64,000 nt of DNA from positions 1 to 64,000 of the forward strand of contig JAUXWQ010000057.1 in assembly GCA_030680235.1 (NCBI GenBank), written 5' to 3'. Each line of letters begins with the position of its first letter. Position 1 is the stretch's first letter. The notes under the pieces are model-generated. The model was given only the letters and a program-made list of their open reading frames with translations. It searched no databases and was not told where the DNA came from. The DNA is from Coxiellaceae bacterium. GTDB taxonomy: Bacteria; Pseudomonadota; Gammaproteobacteria; Coxiellales; Coxiellaceae. Positions 36,772 through 45,876 of the stretch are shown one piece after another. A program made the position numbers and the translations under genes.

Positions 36772-36848
36772 GGCTGCTGCTCGCATACAACCTTTTTTAC
36801 CATACCCGTATTGAAGGTCTTTTAAATCCTGTGATATCATTCGGCCCT

Positions 36849-37706
36849 ATGACTACTAAAACTTCTTTAACGCTTGGATCACATCACTTATCCGTCGGCA
36901 GTTTAGGCGGCTATATTCATTGGGTTAACCAAATACCCATGCTGTCTGAAACAGAAGAACAATCGCTTGCGACAGATCTTATTAAAAATCAAAACCTTGA
37001 AGCCGCGCGAAGGCTTGTCATGTCACATTTACGCTTCGTGGTAAAAATTGCTAAAACCTATGCGGGCTACGGGCTTCAACAAGCCGACCTTATTCAAGAA
37101 GGCAATATTGGCCTGATGAAAGCGGTTAAACGTTTCAATCCTGAAGTGGGTGTACGCCTGGCCTCCTTTGCGGTTCATTGGATTCGCGCAGAAATGCATG
37201 AGTTTATTATTCGGAACTGGCGCATTGTTAAGATTGCGACGACTAAAGCACAACGCAAACTGTTTTTTAATATCCGAAAAGCTGCAAAAAAACGCGACTG
37301 GTTTAGTCAAGAAGAAGTAGCTGCTGTTGCGGAACAATTAAAAGTAAGCCATGAAGACGTGCGCCAAATGGAAATGCGCATGAACAACTACGATCAATCA
37401 CTAGAAATTTCGAATGATGACGAAGAAAATGCCTGGCACGCGCCCATTCACTACCTTGAAGACAAAGGCGAAAACCCAGAGGAACACTTGTTATCAACAA
37501 GCCTAGAAAATCAACAAACAACACAGCTCCATGAAATCATCGCAACACTCGATGCACGCAGCCAAACCATTCTACAAAAACGGTGGTTTGCTGAAGAAAA
37601 AGCAACCTTGCAAGATCTTGCCGCACAGTTCAACATTTCGCTCGAACGCGTTCGTCAATTAGAAAAAAATGCAATGAATAAAATTCGTGCGGCGATGGAA
37701 GCTTAG
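36849..37706 (+). CDS. rpoH: RNA polymerase sigma-32 factor RpoH
   Basis: RpoH directs transcription of heat-shock genes. Region 2 has QEGNIGLMKAVKRF and ASFAVHWIRAEMHEFIIRNW, the RpoH box is QRKLFFNIRKAAK, and region 4.2 has TLQDLAAQFNISLERVRQLE. The open frame starts inside ftsX, but the ATG at 36849 gives 285 aa, matching E. coli (284). Likely targets in this window are clpB (2937) and hslV (23824). The stop codon touches a REP element. Confidence 0.96.
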   Translation: MTTKTSLTLGSHHLSVGSLGGYIHWVNQIPMLSETEEQSLATDLIKNQNLEAARRLVMSHLRFVVKIAKTYAGYGLQQADLIQEGNIGLMKAVKRFNPEVGVRLASFAVHWIRAEMHEFIIRNWRIVKIATTKAQRKLFFNIRKAAKKRDWFSQEEVAAVAEQLKVSHEDVRQMEMRMNNYDQSLEISNDDEENAWHAPIHYLEDKGENPEEHLLSTSLENQQTTQLHEIIATLDARSQTILQKRWFAEEKATLQDLAAQFNISLERVRQLEKNAMNKIRAAMEA

Positions 37707-37789
37707 CGAGCATGAACGTAGCGAGTGTTTTTGCAGGATATCTCGATGCGCATAAACCCTGCAACAACACTCGCTACGCTCATGCTCGC
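37706..37789. repeat. REP-like hairpin element after rpoH
   Basis: Arms 37706-37737 and 37758-37789 are inverse with two mismatches over 32 bases; the 20-base spacer ATATCTCGATGCGCATAAAC is shared with the copy at 14727. The left arm starts at the last base of the rpoH stop codon. Confidence 0.88.
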
Positions 37790-37921
37790 ATCAAGGCTTG
37801 AATCAAAAGTGTGACAAACGATTTTTGTTCAATGGCGCTGATGCCAATTTGGAAATAGCTTCTCTGCTACAATTACCCTAAACTAATTCTATACAAACCT
37901 ACTTAGAAGATATTTCCCGCT

Positions 37922-38575
37922 ATGAATCAAAATACACTGAAGCAACAAGCGGCTTTCGCCGCACTGCAATACATCAAACCTGACATGCTTGTCGGTGTTG
38001 GCACAGGCTCCACTGTTAATTTTTTTATTGATGGTCTTGCAACACTCAAAAATAAAATAAAAGGTGCCGTTGCAAGTTCAATTGCGACAGAAAAGAGGTT
38101 AAAAGCCGCCGGCATTGAAGTATTTGATTTAAATTCGGTCAGTGATGTTGCAATTTATATCGATGGCGCAGATGAATTCAACGCTTTTAAATATTTAGTT
38201 AAAGGCGGCGGTGGCGCACTCACGCGTGAAAAAATTCTCGCCACTGCATCGAAAGAATTTATTTGCATCGTTGATCAATCAAAAGAATGCAAAATATTAG
38301 GTGCTTTTCCCATCCCTGTTGAAGTCATTCCCATGGCGCGTGGATTAGTTGCAAGAGCCTTGGTAAAACTAGGCGGCATCCCAGAATATCGCGCAGGCTT
38401 TACAACCGATAATGGCAATATTATTTTAGATGTACATCAGCTTGATTTGACAGATCCCATCGCAATGGAAGAAAAATTAAACAACATAACCGGCACTGTA
38501 TGCAATGGTATTTTTGCAAAACGCGGCGCTGATAAAATTATTATTGCGAAAAATGGGGCGATCTCTGAAATCTAG
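37922..38575 (+). CDS. rpiA: Ribose-5-phosphate isomerase A
   Basis: RpiA interconverts ribose 5-phosphate and ribulose 5-phosphate. GVGTGSTVNFFIDGLA, YIDGADEFNAF, KGGGGALTREKILA and FICIVDQSK are the family's signature segments, carrying the catalytic Asp and Glu. 217 aa against 219 in E. coli. It converges with csrA. Confidence 0.97.
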   Translation: MNQNTLKQQAAFAALQYIKPDMLVGVGTGSTVNFFIDGLATLKNKIKGAVASSIATEKRLKAAGIEVFDLNSVSDVAIYIDGADEFNAFKYLVKGGGGALTREKILATASKEFICIVDQSKECKILGAFPIPVEVIPMARGLVARALVKLGGIPEYRAGFTTDNGNIILDVHQLDLTDPIAMEEKLNNITGTVCNGIFAKRGADKIIIAKNGAISEI

Positions 38576-38576
38576 A

Positions 38577-38616
38577 CGCGATAGATACCACTTTACGACA
38601 GGATGGTCGCGTCTCT
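38577..38616. terminator. Hairpin between rpiA and csrA
   Basis: ACGCGA (38577-38582) can pair with TCGCGT (38610-38615) across a long loop; the GCGTCTCTAC that follows is shared with the site after tolB (about 17959). It lies between convergent genes. Confidence 0.4.
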
Positions 38617-38633
38617 ACGATAGATCTTAATAA

Positions 38634-38837
38634 TTATGCAGCTTCTTCTTGATTGCCTTTCGCTTGTGCATCCGCTGAATGAATACGATTAAATACTTCT
38701 TCACGATGAATAGCGATATCTTTAGGCGCTTCAATACCAATACGAACCTGGTTTCCTTTTACTTCTAACACTTGGATTTTAATTTCACCATCTTGGATGA
38801 ATAAACGTTCCCCAATTGAACGTGTTAATACCAACAT
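38634..38837 (-). CDS. csrA: Carbon storage regulator CsrA
   Basis: CsrA is an RNA-binding dimer that represses translation at GGA-containing leaders and, in Legionella, controls the switch to the transmissive phase and many effector genes. [14 protein letters not shown] and [11 protein letters not shown]-like [18 protein letters not shown] are diagnostic. 67 aa. AAGGA lies upstream of the ATG. A PmrA-like TTAA-N7-TTAA site lies about 150 bases upstream. Confidence 0.97.
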   Translation of the reverse strand: MLVLTRSIGERLFIQDGEIKIQVLEVKGNQVRIGIEAPKDIAIHREEVFNRIHSADAQAKGNQEEAA

Positions 38838-38984
38838 TTTCCTTACTCCTAAAATACGTTCAAAATACAGAACACATGTGCCCTGCTTCCTCCGCTGAAA
38901 AAAGTGAGCATAGTGCCACAGCTCTCAACGTTTCGCAAAAATATATGAGACTTCTTTTCTGCACTGCTAAATTATCAGAGAGAA

Positions 38985-39004
38985 ATTAAGGTTTTCTTAA
39001 TCGC
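38985..39004. promoter_or_regulatory. PmrA-box-like site between csrA and the 123-aa gene
   Basis: ATTAAGGTT, TT, CTTAATCGC: TTAA-N7-TTAA with 11-base spacing. The match is weaker than at 53713 and can be read towards either gene. Confidence 0.35.
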
Positions 39005-39107
39005 TTTAAAAGCGCAAAAAATGTGAATGCTGAACACCTATATTTGTATATTTAGCAAACAAGTGCTATACCAAAAATAAGATAGCTTATGCCAGAGGTC
39101 ATTTTCC

Positions 39108-39479
39108 ATGCCGAATAGAAAATCAAGTGCGCATGCATTACTCCAGCAATCTGTTAATGACCTCCAAAAAAAGCTAGCTAGTATGCTTGAAATCAACACA
39201 ACGGAACGAGAACTACTCAAAAAAATCTTAGCCGTTAAAAATGAATCCCTAAAGATAGAACACGAAAGCGCTAAGCTTCAACAAAAACAAATGGCACTTT
39301 TAGCAGAACAACTCGATGCGCTAGAAAAACATCATGAAGATGACTTAAAAAAAATTAAGTTGCTTCAAGAAATGGCGGTCGCGCCAAAAAGAAAAGAACG
39401 GCCAGCTTCATCATTCTTTTCCCCAACGATCTCATCAAGCAATAAAGACAAAAAGGCAATATACCCAAAGGCTAAATAG
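39108..39479 (+). CDS. Small coiled-coil protein of unknown function
   Basis: The 123-aa protein is almost all helix, with heptad-like runs such as LLQQSVNDLQKKLASMLEIN and LQQKQMALLAEQLDALEKHH, then a basic, Ser-rich tail (KRKERPASSFFSPTISSSNK). AGAGG lies upstream of the ATG at 39108. No signal peptide, membrane segment or family recognised. Its position among accessory repeats and the site at 38985 would fit a small effector, but this is inference. Confidence 0.6.
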   Translation: MPNRKSSAHALLQQSVNDLQKKLASMLEINTTERELLKKILAVKNESLKIEHESAKLQQKQMALLAEQLDALEKHHEDDLKKIKLLQEMAVAPKRKERPASSFFSPTISSSNKDKKAIYPKAK

Positions 39480-39520
39480 CAAGTTTCCATGCCAGCAACA
39501 TTGCCGTTGACTTAAGAAAA

Positions 39521-39633
39521 TAATCGCTCGTTACACTCGCGGCTCGCATCAAAGAGCGCTTCGGTAATCTACGTGCTGAATTATCGCTCGTTACACTCGC
39601 GGCTCGCATCAAAACACTCGCGGCTCACATCAT
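39521..39633. repeat. REP-like repeat, second subfamily, two copies 60 bases apart
   Basis: TAATCGCTCGTTACACTCGC (39521) and its continuation GGCTCGCATCAAA recur exactly 60 bases on (39582), followed by a shortened third piece CACTCGCGGCTCACATCA. The GTTACACTCGCGGCTCGCAT core defines a variant also found at 59880-59902. This fills most of the gap before dnaN. Confidence 0.8.
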
Positions 39634-39778
39634 ACACTGCCCATGATGCCAACAATTCCGTATGAAAAAACCACCTCGTAGAAAACAAGTGACAACAGGA
39701 TAAACAGGAAAAATCCCCCCGACGCTCTGCGTCAACCCCCTTTTTCAAGGGAGCATCAGAGGTTTATACGACATCAAA

Positions 39779-40888
39779 TCACAACCGCATCGGCATCACG
39801 ACAAAAATACTATGATCTTCCGAACCTGGCTCATCAATACGCAAACTGCTGCTAGAATCAATTAATGTTAAACGCACAGGGCCTGCCTGCACCACGTTCA
39901 ATACATCTAACAAATACGTAATATTAAATCCAACATCCAATTGCTCACCTTGATAATCCACATCTAACTCTTCTTCAGCAGCTTCATGCTCTGGATTGTT
40001 TGCACTGAGCTTTAAACATCCCGCCTGTACCTCTAACCTAACACCACGTACTTTGTCATGGCACAAAATCGCCGTGCGTAATAGCGCTTGTTTTAAATCA
40101 TCACGGTCTAAAATAATTACCTTATCGCCCATTTTTGGGATGACACGTTGATAATCTGGGAAACGACCTTCTACTAATTTCGACGTAAATACAAAATCTT
40201 CCGAGAAAATGCGAATGTGATGTAAGCCAACATGCACCGTTAATACAGGATCCGACCCTTTCATTAATCGCATTAATTCCATCACCGCTTTGTAAGGCAC
40301 AATTACTTGTAATCGCTGCGAATGTGACACATTAACTTGTGTTTGGTTCATTGCTAAACGATGGCCATCTGTTGAAACAACACGTAATACATTATCGGTA
40401 ATTTCAAGCAACATCCCATTTAAATAGTAACGCACATCTTGTTGCGCCATCGCAAACGCCGTGCGTTGCAACAAACCCAATAATTCATTTTGTGTGATTG
40501 AAAAAGTCACACTCGACTCTGAAGACTCTACACTGGGAAAATCATCAGGAGACATCGTCGACATCGTAAAACGACTGCGATCCGATTTTAAAACGACTCG
40601 ATCACGGTCTTGATACAGCTCAATCGCCGCACCTTCAGGCAACGCCTTACAAATATCAAATAATTTTCGCGCAGGTAATGTCATTTTTCCGGGATGAACA
40701 TCTGGCTGACACAATGGCGACTGACCAATCAATTCAATCTCTAAATCAGTCCCGGTTACCGATAGCTGCTTTTCTTGAAAATCCAACAATACATTCGACA
40801 AAATTGGCATTGCTTGCTTATGATCAACCGCACCAATAACGAGCTGAAGGGGTTTTAAAAGTTGTTCGCGTTGGATTGTAATTTTCAT
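39779..40888 (-). CDS. dnaN: DNA polymerase III beta sliding clamp
   Basis: DnaN forms the ring that tethers polymerase III to DNA. The 369-aa length and three similar domains match; MKITIQREQLLKPLQLVIGA at the start and the C-terminal FVVMPMRL are conserved. It follows dnaA by 14 bases on the same strand. recF and gyrB, the usual next genes, are missing: instead a repeat cluster and a convergent gene follow. Confidence 0.97.
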   Translation of the reverse strand: MKITIQREQLLKPLQLVIGAVDHKQAMPILSNVLLDFQEKQLSVTGTDLEIELIGQSPLCQPDVHPGKMTLPARKLFDICKALPEGAAIELYQDRDRVVLKSDRSRFTMSTMSPDDFPSVESSESSVTFSITQNELLGLLQRTAFAMAQQDVRYYLNGMLLEITDNVLRVVSTDGHRLAMNQTQVNVSHSQRLQVIVPYKAVMELMRLMKGSDPVLTVHVGLHHIRIFSEDFVFTSKLVEGRFPDYQRVIPKMGDKVIILDRDDLKQALLRTAILCHDKVRGVRLEVQAGCLKLSANNPEHEAAEEELDVDYQGEQLDVGFNITYLLDVLNVVQAGPVRLTLIDSSSSLRIDEPGSEDHSIFVVMPMRL

Positions 40889-40902
40889 AAGCGTCTCCGT
40901 TT

Positions 40903-42285
40903 TTATGCTGAAAGAATTCTAATTAAATTCTTCCAGTCTTCCTGAGTATCCAATTGTTCTTCTAATAATTCTTTCATTTTACGACAGGCATGTAAAACAG
41001 TTGTGTGATCTCGACCGCCAAAAGCATCACCAATTTCAGGTAGGCTGTGTGTTGTTAATTCTTTTGCAAGTGCCATTGCCATTTGACGTGGGCGCGTTAC
41101 AGAACGATTACGACGTTTCGACAATAAATCCGCCACTTTGATTTTGTAGTATTCTGCAACGGTGCGCTGAATATTTTCAATCGTTACTAATTTTGCTTGC
41201 AAGGTTAACAAGTCTTTCAAAGCTTCACGAACAAAATCAACCGTAATATCACGACGCATAAAGTGCGCATTGGCAATCACACGTTTTAGCGCACCTTCTA
41301 ATTCACGCACATTGGATTGAATATGTTTTGCGATAAAAAAGGCAACATCACTCGACAAATGAATTTTCGATTGCTCTGCTTTAGACATCAAAATCGCAAC
41401 ACGCGTTTCCAATTCAGGCGGCTCAACTGCAATCGTCAATCCCCAACCAAAACGAGATTGTAGGCGCTCTTCTAGGCCTTGAATTTCTTTTGGATAACGA
41501 TCACAGGTTAATACAATTTGTTGATTGCCTTCTAACAACGCATTAAACGTATGGAAAAACTCTTCCTGTGAACGTTCTTTTTTTGCAAAGAATTGAATGT
41601 CATCAATCAGCAAGCAATTCACTGAACGATAAAACTTTTTAAACTCGTTCATTGCATTGTGTTGCAAAGCTTTAATCATGTCCGCAACGAAACGCTCTGA
41701 GTGCAAATACAATACTTTCGCATTGGGATTTTTTTCTAAAATATAATTGCCCATCGCTTGCGACAAGTGTGTTTTACCTAAACCCACGCCACCATATAAA
41801 AATAAAGGGTTGTATGCTTGCCCTGGATTTTCAGCGACCTGCTGCGCTGCAGCACGCGCCAATTGATTCGACTTACCTTCAACGAAATTATCAAAACGAA
41901 AAGAAGGATTTAAATTGCTCTGATGAGGCGCATAAACTTTTTGTGGTGTAACGGGCTGAGATACACGCGAAATACTCTGAACACTACCACTTTCACCTTC
42001 CGATGATCCCCCGCTCCCTTGCGCTTTTGTACCAATTTTTAATTTGACGACAGGTGGCTCGCCTTCGCATAACTCGCGCAGCGTTTCCATAATTTTCACA
42101 AGAAAATGTTCGTTTACCCAATCAAGTACAAACTGATTCGGTGCTAACAAAGTTAATGTGTTTTTTTCTTGATCCGCTTGTAGCGGTCGTAACCATGTAT
42201 TAAATTTTTGCGAGGGAATTTCATCACGCAAATAATCTAAACATTTTTCCCAGAGTGTTAACACTTCGATAGATTCCGTCGTCAT
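40903..42285 (-). CDS. dnaA: Chromosomal replication initiator DnaA
   Basis: DnaA opens the origin. Domain I ([20 protein letters not shown]), a Gly/Ser linker, AAA domain with [20 protein letters not shown] and [13 protein letters not shown], and domain IV with [15 protein letters not shown] are all present. Two ATGs lie in frame; AAGGA is seven bases before the one at 42285, which is preferred. 460 aa. No DnaA-box cluster was seen next to it. The simple-repeat element at 42315 fills the space to pyrB. Confidence 0.97.
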   Translation of the reverse strand: MTTESIEVLTLWEKCLDYLRDEIPSQKFNTWLRPLQADQEKNTLTLLAPNQFVLDWVNEHFLVKIMETLRELCEGEPPVVKLKIGTKAQGSGGSSEGESGSVQSISRVSQPVTPQKVYAPHQSNLNPSFRFDNFVEGKSNQLARAAAQQVAENPGQAYNPLFLYGGVGLGKTHLSQAMGNYILEKNPNAKVLYLHSERFVADMIKALQHNAMNEFKKFYRSVNCLLIDDIQFFAKKERSQEEFFHTFNALLEGNQQIVLTCDRYPKEIQGLEERLQSRFGWGLTIAVEPPELETRVAILMSKAEQSKIHLSSDVAFFIAKHIQSNVRELEGALKRVIANAHFMRRDITVDFVREALKDLLTLQAKLVTIENIQRTVAEYYKIKVADLLSKRRNRSVTRPRQMAMALAKELTTHSLPEIGDAFGGRDHTTVLHACRKMKELLEEQLDTQEDWKNLIRILSA

Positions 42286-42314
42286 GATCATCCTTGAAAA
42301 TTGTGACTCTAAGA

Positions 42315-42435
42315 GTGACTGTGACAGCGTCTAAGGCTCTTCAAAATAGCATAAAACTAGCTGGCGCTTGGAGCGTGCGCGCTCCTTAAATTAAAGCCTA
42401 TATTTGATTTAAACCTCGGACACTGTCACAGTCAC
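42315..42435. repeat. Element with inverted GTGACA arms between pyrB and dnaA
   Basis: GTGACTGTGACAGCGTC (42315-42331) and GACACTGTCACAGTCAC (42419-42435) are inverse with one mismatch; about 87 bases lie between, including a GGAGCG/CGCTCC hairpin. GAGGTTTAA next to the right arm (minus strand) matches the element at 6889. The right arm contains the pyrB stop codon, so the element lies exactly between the two genes. Confidence 0.75.
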
Positions 42436-43391
42436 GGCCTACAAAGAACTGTTTCAATAACCGCCATCCGGACCGCTACTGAATTTTTCGTCTGCTGCAG
42501 GATAACAGATTGCGGCCCATCTGCAACGGAAGATTCAATCTCAATGCCCCGATTCATTGGGCCCGGATGCATAACAATCGCCGTTGGTCTTGCAAGCGCC
42601 AAACGCGCTTCTGTTAGTCCATATTCACGGAAATACGGTTCGTCCTTTGGATGCTCTGTTATTGCCATACGTTCTTTCTGAATGCGCAACATATACACAA
42701 CATCGACATCTACCAATCCCGCGTTCATATCATCAAAAATTTCTGCTGAGGAAAAATCATCATCACCCGTTGGCGCAAAATTTTTCGGCGCAATCACACG
42801 TATTGTTGAAACACCCATTAATTGCAATCCAATGATTAACGATCGCGCCACCCGGGAATGCGACACATCACCTACAATGGCAACCGTCAACTTGGAAAAG
42901 TCAGCAAAGTGCTGTCGAATAGTTAATAAATCCAATAATGCTTGCGTTGGATGCTCATTATGACCATCTCCTGCATTGATCACGGAGATACTGGTACGCA
43001 GCTCCATCGCTAAAAATTGTGCCAAATGATTATCGCTGTGCCGAATGATCAACAGCGAAACGCCCATGGCTTCTAAATTCTGAATGGTATCGATCAACAA
43101 CTCCCCTTTTGCCGTTGAAGATTGCTTCATGTCTGGCGACAAGACGATCATGCCTGAGCGATGCTCTGCAATTTCAAAGGAATTTCGGGTGCGTGTGCTC
43201 GTTTCAAAAAATAAATTAGCGGCCACCTTGCCTTTTAAGGTATCTAAGACACCATTTTTCTCAACCACGTCTTTCAAAAAAAATTCAGCACGATCAAGCA
43301 AATACGTAATCGATGCCTTATCAAGCGAACGCATGGTTAGTAGGTGATGGATATGGGGTGCTTTTGAAGATTTAAATTTTGATCTTAACAT
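42432..43391 (-). CDS. pyrB: Aspartate carbamoyltransferase catalytic subunit
   Basis: PyrB makes carbamoyl aspartate, the first committed pyrimidine step. The carbamoyl-phosphate site FFETSTRTRNSFEIAEHR, HPTQALLDLLTI and the C-terminal MHPGPMNRGIEI are present. The ATG at 43391 has AAAGGA seven bases upstream and is preferred to a TTG two codons earlier (319 aa). No pyrI is adjacent. The stop TGA is inside the GTGACA repeat. It lies 13 bases after ruvX. Confidence 0.95.
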   Translation of the reverse strand: MLRSKFKSSKAPHIHHLLTMRSLDKASITYLLDRAEFFLKDVVEKNGVLDTLKGKVAANLFFETSTRTRNSFEIAEHRSGMIVLSPDMKQSSTAKGELLIDTIQNLEAMGVSLLIIRHSDNHLAQFLAMELRTSISVINAGDGHNEHPTQALLDLLTIRQHFADFSKLTVAIVGDVSHSRVARSLIIGLQLMGVSTIRVIAPKNFAPTGDDDFSSAEIFDDMNAGLVDVDVVYMLRIQKERMAITEHPKDEPYFREYGLTEARLALARPTAIVMHPGPMNRGIEIESSVADGPQSVILQQTKNSVAVRMAVIETVLCRP

Positions 43392-43404
43392 GTACAATCC
43401 TTTG

Positions 43405-43830
43405 TCACTGCGAAGCCATCCACGATTCTACAATCAATTTCGCACTGACACTATCAACATTTGCAAAACGAGCTTGACCCTTAACATGCGTATGCATTTC
43501 ATCACGCGCAGCAACTGTTGTTAACCGCTCATCCGAAAAATAAACTGGCAATTCAAAGCGTTTTTTTAATGCCTCGCCAAATGCACGCGCTTTATGGGTG
43601 ATCGGCTGTTGTGTACCGTTCATATTGAGTGGCAAGCCAACGACCAGCGCATCCACTGCCCATTCATCAATGATTTTTTGAATCAAGGTCCACTCAGGTA
43701 CCCCTCGATTGGCTTTTAAAATTGCAAGCGGATTCGCAGATTGCGTAATCATTTGACCAACTGCAACACCAATTTTTGAGAGTCCAAAATCAAAACCAAG
43801 AATACTTTTATGATACTTAGGAACGTGCAT
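43405..43830 (-). CDS. ruvX: Putative pre-16S rRNA nuclease RuvX/YqgF
   Basis: YqgF is a small RNase H-fold nuclease implicated in 16S rRNA 5' maturation. ILGFDFGLSKIGVAVGQ, VVGLPLNMNG and YFSDERLTTVAARDEM carry the acidic active-site residues. The start region (CAGGAG then ATGCACGTTCCT, 43843-43819) is identical over 25 bases to 17330-17354, so both ribosome site and the first four codons belong to a repeat; E. coli RuvX lacks about six of these N-terminal residues. It follows yqgE by 18 bases. Confidence 0.92.
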   Translation of the reverse strand: MHVPKYHKSILGFDFGLSKIGVAVGQMITQSANPLAILKANRGVPEWTLIQKIIDEWAVDALVVGLPLNMNGTQQPITHKARAFGEALKKRFELPVYFSDERLTTVAARDEMHTHVKGQARFANVDSVSAKLIVESWMASQ

Positions 43831-43848
43831 GAATTAACTCCTGAGCCA

Positions 43849-44406
43849 CTAAGCATGCCCCACATGGCTCGACAACTGATTTAGATCAACGCCCAATAAC
43901 TTCGCAGCCGCTGTCCAACGTGACGCTATTGGCACGTCAAAGAGAATCGATTTTTCAAGGGGCACAACAAGCCAGTCATTTTGCTGCACTTCTTCTTCCA
44001 ATTGCCCTGGCTCCCAGCCAGCATACCCCAAGGTAACAATAAAATGATCAGGACCTTTACCATCCGCTATGTCTTGCAAAATTTCACGTGAGGTCGAAAT
44101 GGTCACTTCACGATCCTCTTCATTTTCTGCAAGACTCATCCGGTCGTGAATCACAAAGCCTTGATCAGGCCCAACGGGGCCACCCGAAAAAACTGGCGAA
44201 TCGCTTATCTTGTTATCTGCAACCACAATCGTTAAGTGCTCGAGTACATTCCCTAACGTTGCAGATAACGGTTTATTGACAGTAAATCCAATCGCACCCG
44301 TTTTTTCGGAATATTCGTAAATAAACACAACCGATTTCGCAAAAAAATCGCCCTGTTGTGAAGGCATTGCAATCAATAAGTGGTTTTTATAATTTTTAAT
44401 TTGCAT
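43849..44406 (-). CDS. yqgE: UPF0301 family protein YqgE
   Basis: A conserved bacterial protein of unknown function, usually next to ruvX as here. LLIAMPSQQGDFFAKSVVFI at the N-terminus, GFTVNKPL, FSGGPVGPDQGFVIHD and GYAGWEPGQLEEE are the family's conserved segments. The ATG at 44406 starts where the family does; the frame reaches a TTG five codons earlier. 185 aa. Confidence 0.94.
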   Translation of the reverse strand: MQIKNYKNHLLIAMPSQQGDFFAKSVVFIYEYSEKTGAIGFTVNKPLSATLGNVLEHLTIVVADNKISDSPVFSGGPVGPDQGFVIHDRMSLAENEEDREVTISTSREILQDIADGKGPDHFIVTLGYAGWEPGQLEEEVQQNDWLVVPLEKSILFDVPIASRWTAAAKLLGVDLNQLSSHVGHA

Positions 44407-44493
44407 TGGAATAGCATTCAATTCTAGTTGTAAGCCGGGAATTATAACAGGAAGGAGTCCTTACGAGAACCCAGTCCCATTAGCACGATCGAC

Positions 44494-45861
44494 TTATTTT
44501 CCTATACAAAAACTTGAAAATATTTTACCGAGCAAATCATCTGCAGAAAATTCTCCTGTGATTTCTGACAAAGCCAATTGCGCTTGGCGCAAATCTTCTG
44601 CAAGCAATTCACCCGCACGATATTCTATTAATTGCTGTTGCCCATGCAATAAAAATTGATAAGCCCGTTCAATCGCATCAACATGTCGACGTCTCGCAAT
44701 AAAACCATCGGTTTCAATAGACTGAAAACCCACGATTTTTTTAATGGCTTGAATTAATAAATCCATCCCAAGATTTTTTTGAATGGAAATTTTTATTTCT
44801 GTGAATTCCCTGTGTTCAATCACTTCAGGATGATCATCGATTAAATCTATTTTATTTTTGATAAGTAGTATTGATGCGCCCGCTGCATGCTTACTTAAGT
44901 CTGCCTTATCAGGACAATCATATTCACTTGCATCAACCAACCACAATACCAAATCTGCTTGCGCCATTTCCGCATAGGCACGACGCACACCTTCTTGCTC
45001 AACCACATCATCCGTTTCACGCAATCCCGCCGTATCCACAACATGTAAAGGCATGCCATCAATATGAATGGACTCACGCAACACATCTCGTGTAGTGCCA
45101 GGAATAGCCGTTACAATGGCAGACTCTCGACCACTCAAGTAATTTAATAAACTTGATTTCCCCGCATTGGGTTTTCCAACAATCACAACACGCAAACCAC
45201 TTTGCAATAAAACACCTTGTTTTGCAGTATTTCTGACATGCAGCACAGCATCAATCGTTTTTTGCAATAATTGACCTACAGCAGGATCCGCTAAAAAATC
45301 AATTTCTTCTTCAGGGAAATCGATCATGGCTTCAATTTGAATACGCAATTGCGTCAGGCTATTTTGTAAGGTATGAATTTTTTTTGAAAACTCACCCTGT
45401 AATGAACGTACTGCGGAGCGTGCCGCTTGTTCTGAGTTTGCTGCAATTAAATCGGCAATGGCTTCTGCTTGCGCCAGGTCTATTTTTTTATTTAAAAATG
45501 CCCGCTTTGAAAATTCACCAGGCTCTGCCAATCGTGCCCCATACAAAATAGCAACGCGAATCAATTGATCTAAAACAATCGGCGATCCATGCGCTTGTAA
45601 TTCAACAACGTCTTCACCCGTAAAAGAATGGGGGTTTTCGAAAAATAACACAAGGCCATTATCAATCGGCGCATGATCTTGATCATAAAAAGTAGCACGC
45701 AGGATGCTGCGTTCTGAGATACGATAAATCGTGTCTCTACGACAGATTTTCTCTGCAATGGTTTTTGCATCGACACCCGAGATTCGCACAATACCCACAC
45801 CGCCACGTCCAGGCGGTGTTGACATTGCAACGATGGTGTCGTGACTGTGACTGTTAACCAT
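44494..45861 (-). CDS. mnmE: tRNA modification GTPase MnmE
   Basis: MnmE with MnmG adds carboxymethylaminomethyl groups to wobble uridine. DTIVAMSTPPGRGGVGIVRISG, the G domain (VGKPNAGKSSLLNYL, DTAGLRETDD, KNKID) and the C-terminal FCIGK with the catalytic Cys are intact. Start is ATG 45861, or GTG one codon before; the first codons (MVNSHSH) lie in a GTGACTGTGACT-type repeat and there is no clear ribosome site. It begins 12 bases after yidC, so coupling to yidC is likely. Confidence 0.96.
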   Translation of the reverse strand: MVNSHSHDTIVAMSTPPGRGGVGIVRISGVDAKTIAEKICRRDTIYRISERSILRATFYDQDHAPIDNGLVLFFENPHSFTGEDVVELQAHGSPIVLDQLIRVAILYGARLAEPGEFSKRAFLNKKIDLAQAEAIADLIAANSEQAARSAVRSLQGEFSKKIHTLQNSLTQLRIQIEAMIDFPEEEIDFLADPAVGQLLQKTIDAVLHVRNTAKQGVLLQSGLRVVIVGKPNAGKSSLLNYLSGRESAIVTAIPGTTRDVLRESIHIDGMPLHVVDTAGLRETDDVVEQEGVRRAYAEMAQADLVLWLVDASEYDCPDKADLSKHAAGASILLIKNKIDLIDDHPEVIEHREFTEIKISIQKNLGMDLLIQAIKKIVGFQSIETDGFIARRRHVDAIERAYQFLLHGQQQLIEYRAGELLAEDLRQAQLALSEITGEFSADDLLGKIFSSFCIGK

Positions 45862-45876
45862 CACTGTTAACCGTCA
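45841..45876. repeat. GTGACTGT/GTTAAC simple repeat at the start of mnmE
   Basis: GTGACTGTGACTGTTAACCA followed by TCACTGTTAACCGTCAC: two near-identical units that span the yidC stop and the mnmE start. It belongs with the simple repeats at 6889, 22355, 34000 and 42315. Confidence 0.6.

Noticed and set aside
36811-36846. Sigma-70 promoter (TTGAAG ... TATCAT) directly before rpoH
   Set aside because: The -10 box would lie only a few bases before the ATG, leaving no leader or ribosome site; too weak to annotate.
39480-39778. oriC candidate after dnaN
   Set aside because: No TTATCCACA-like boxes or AT-rich 13-mers were seen; the gap is filled with REP-like repeats.
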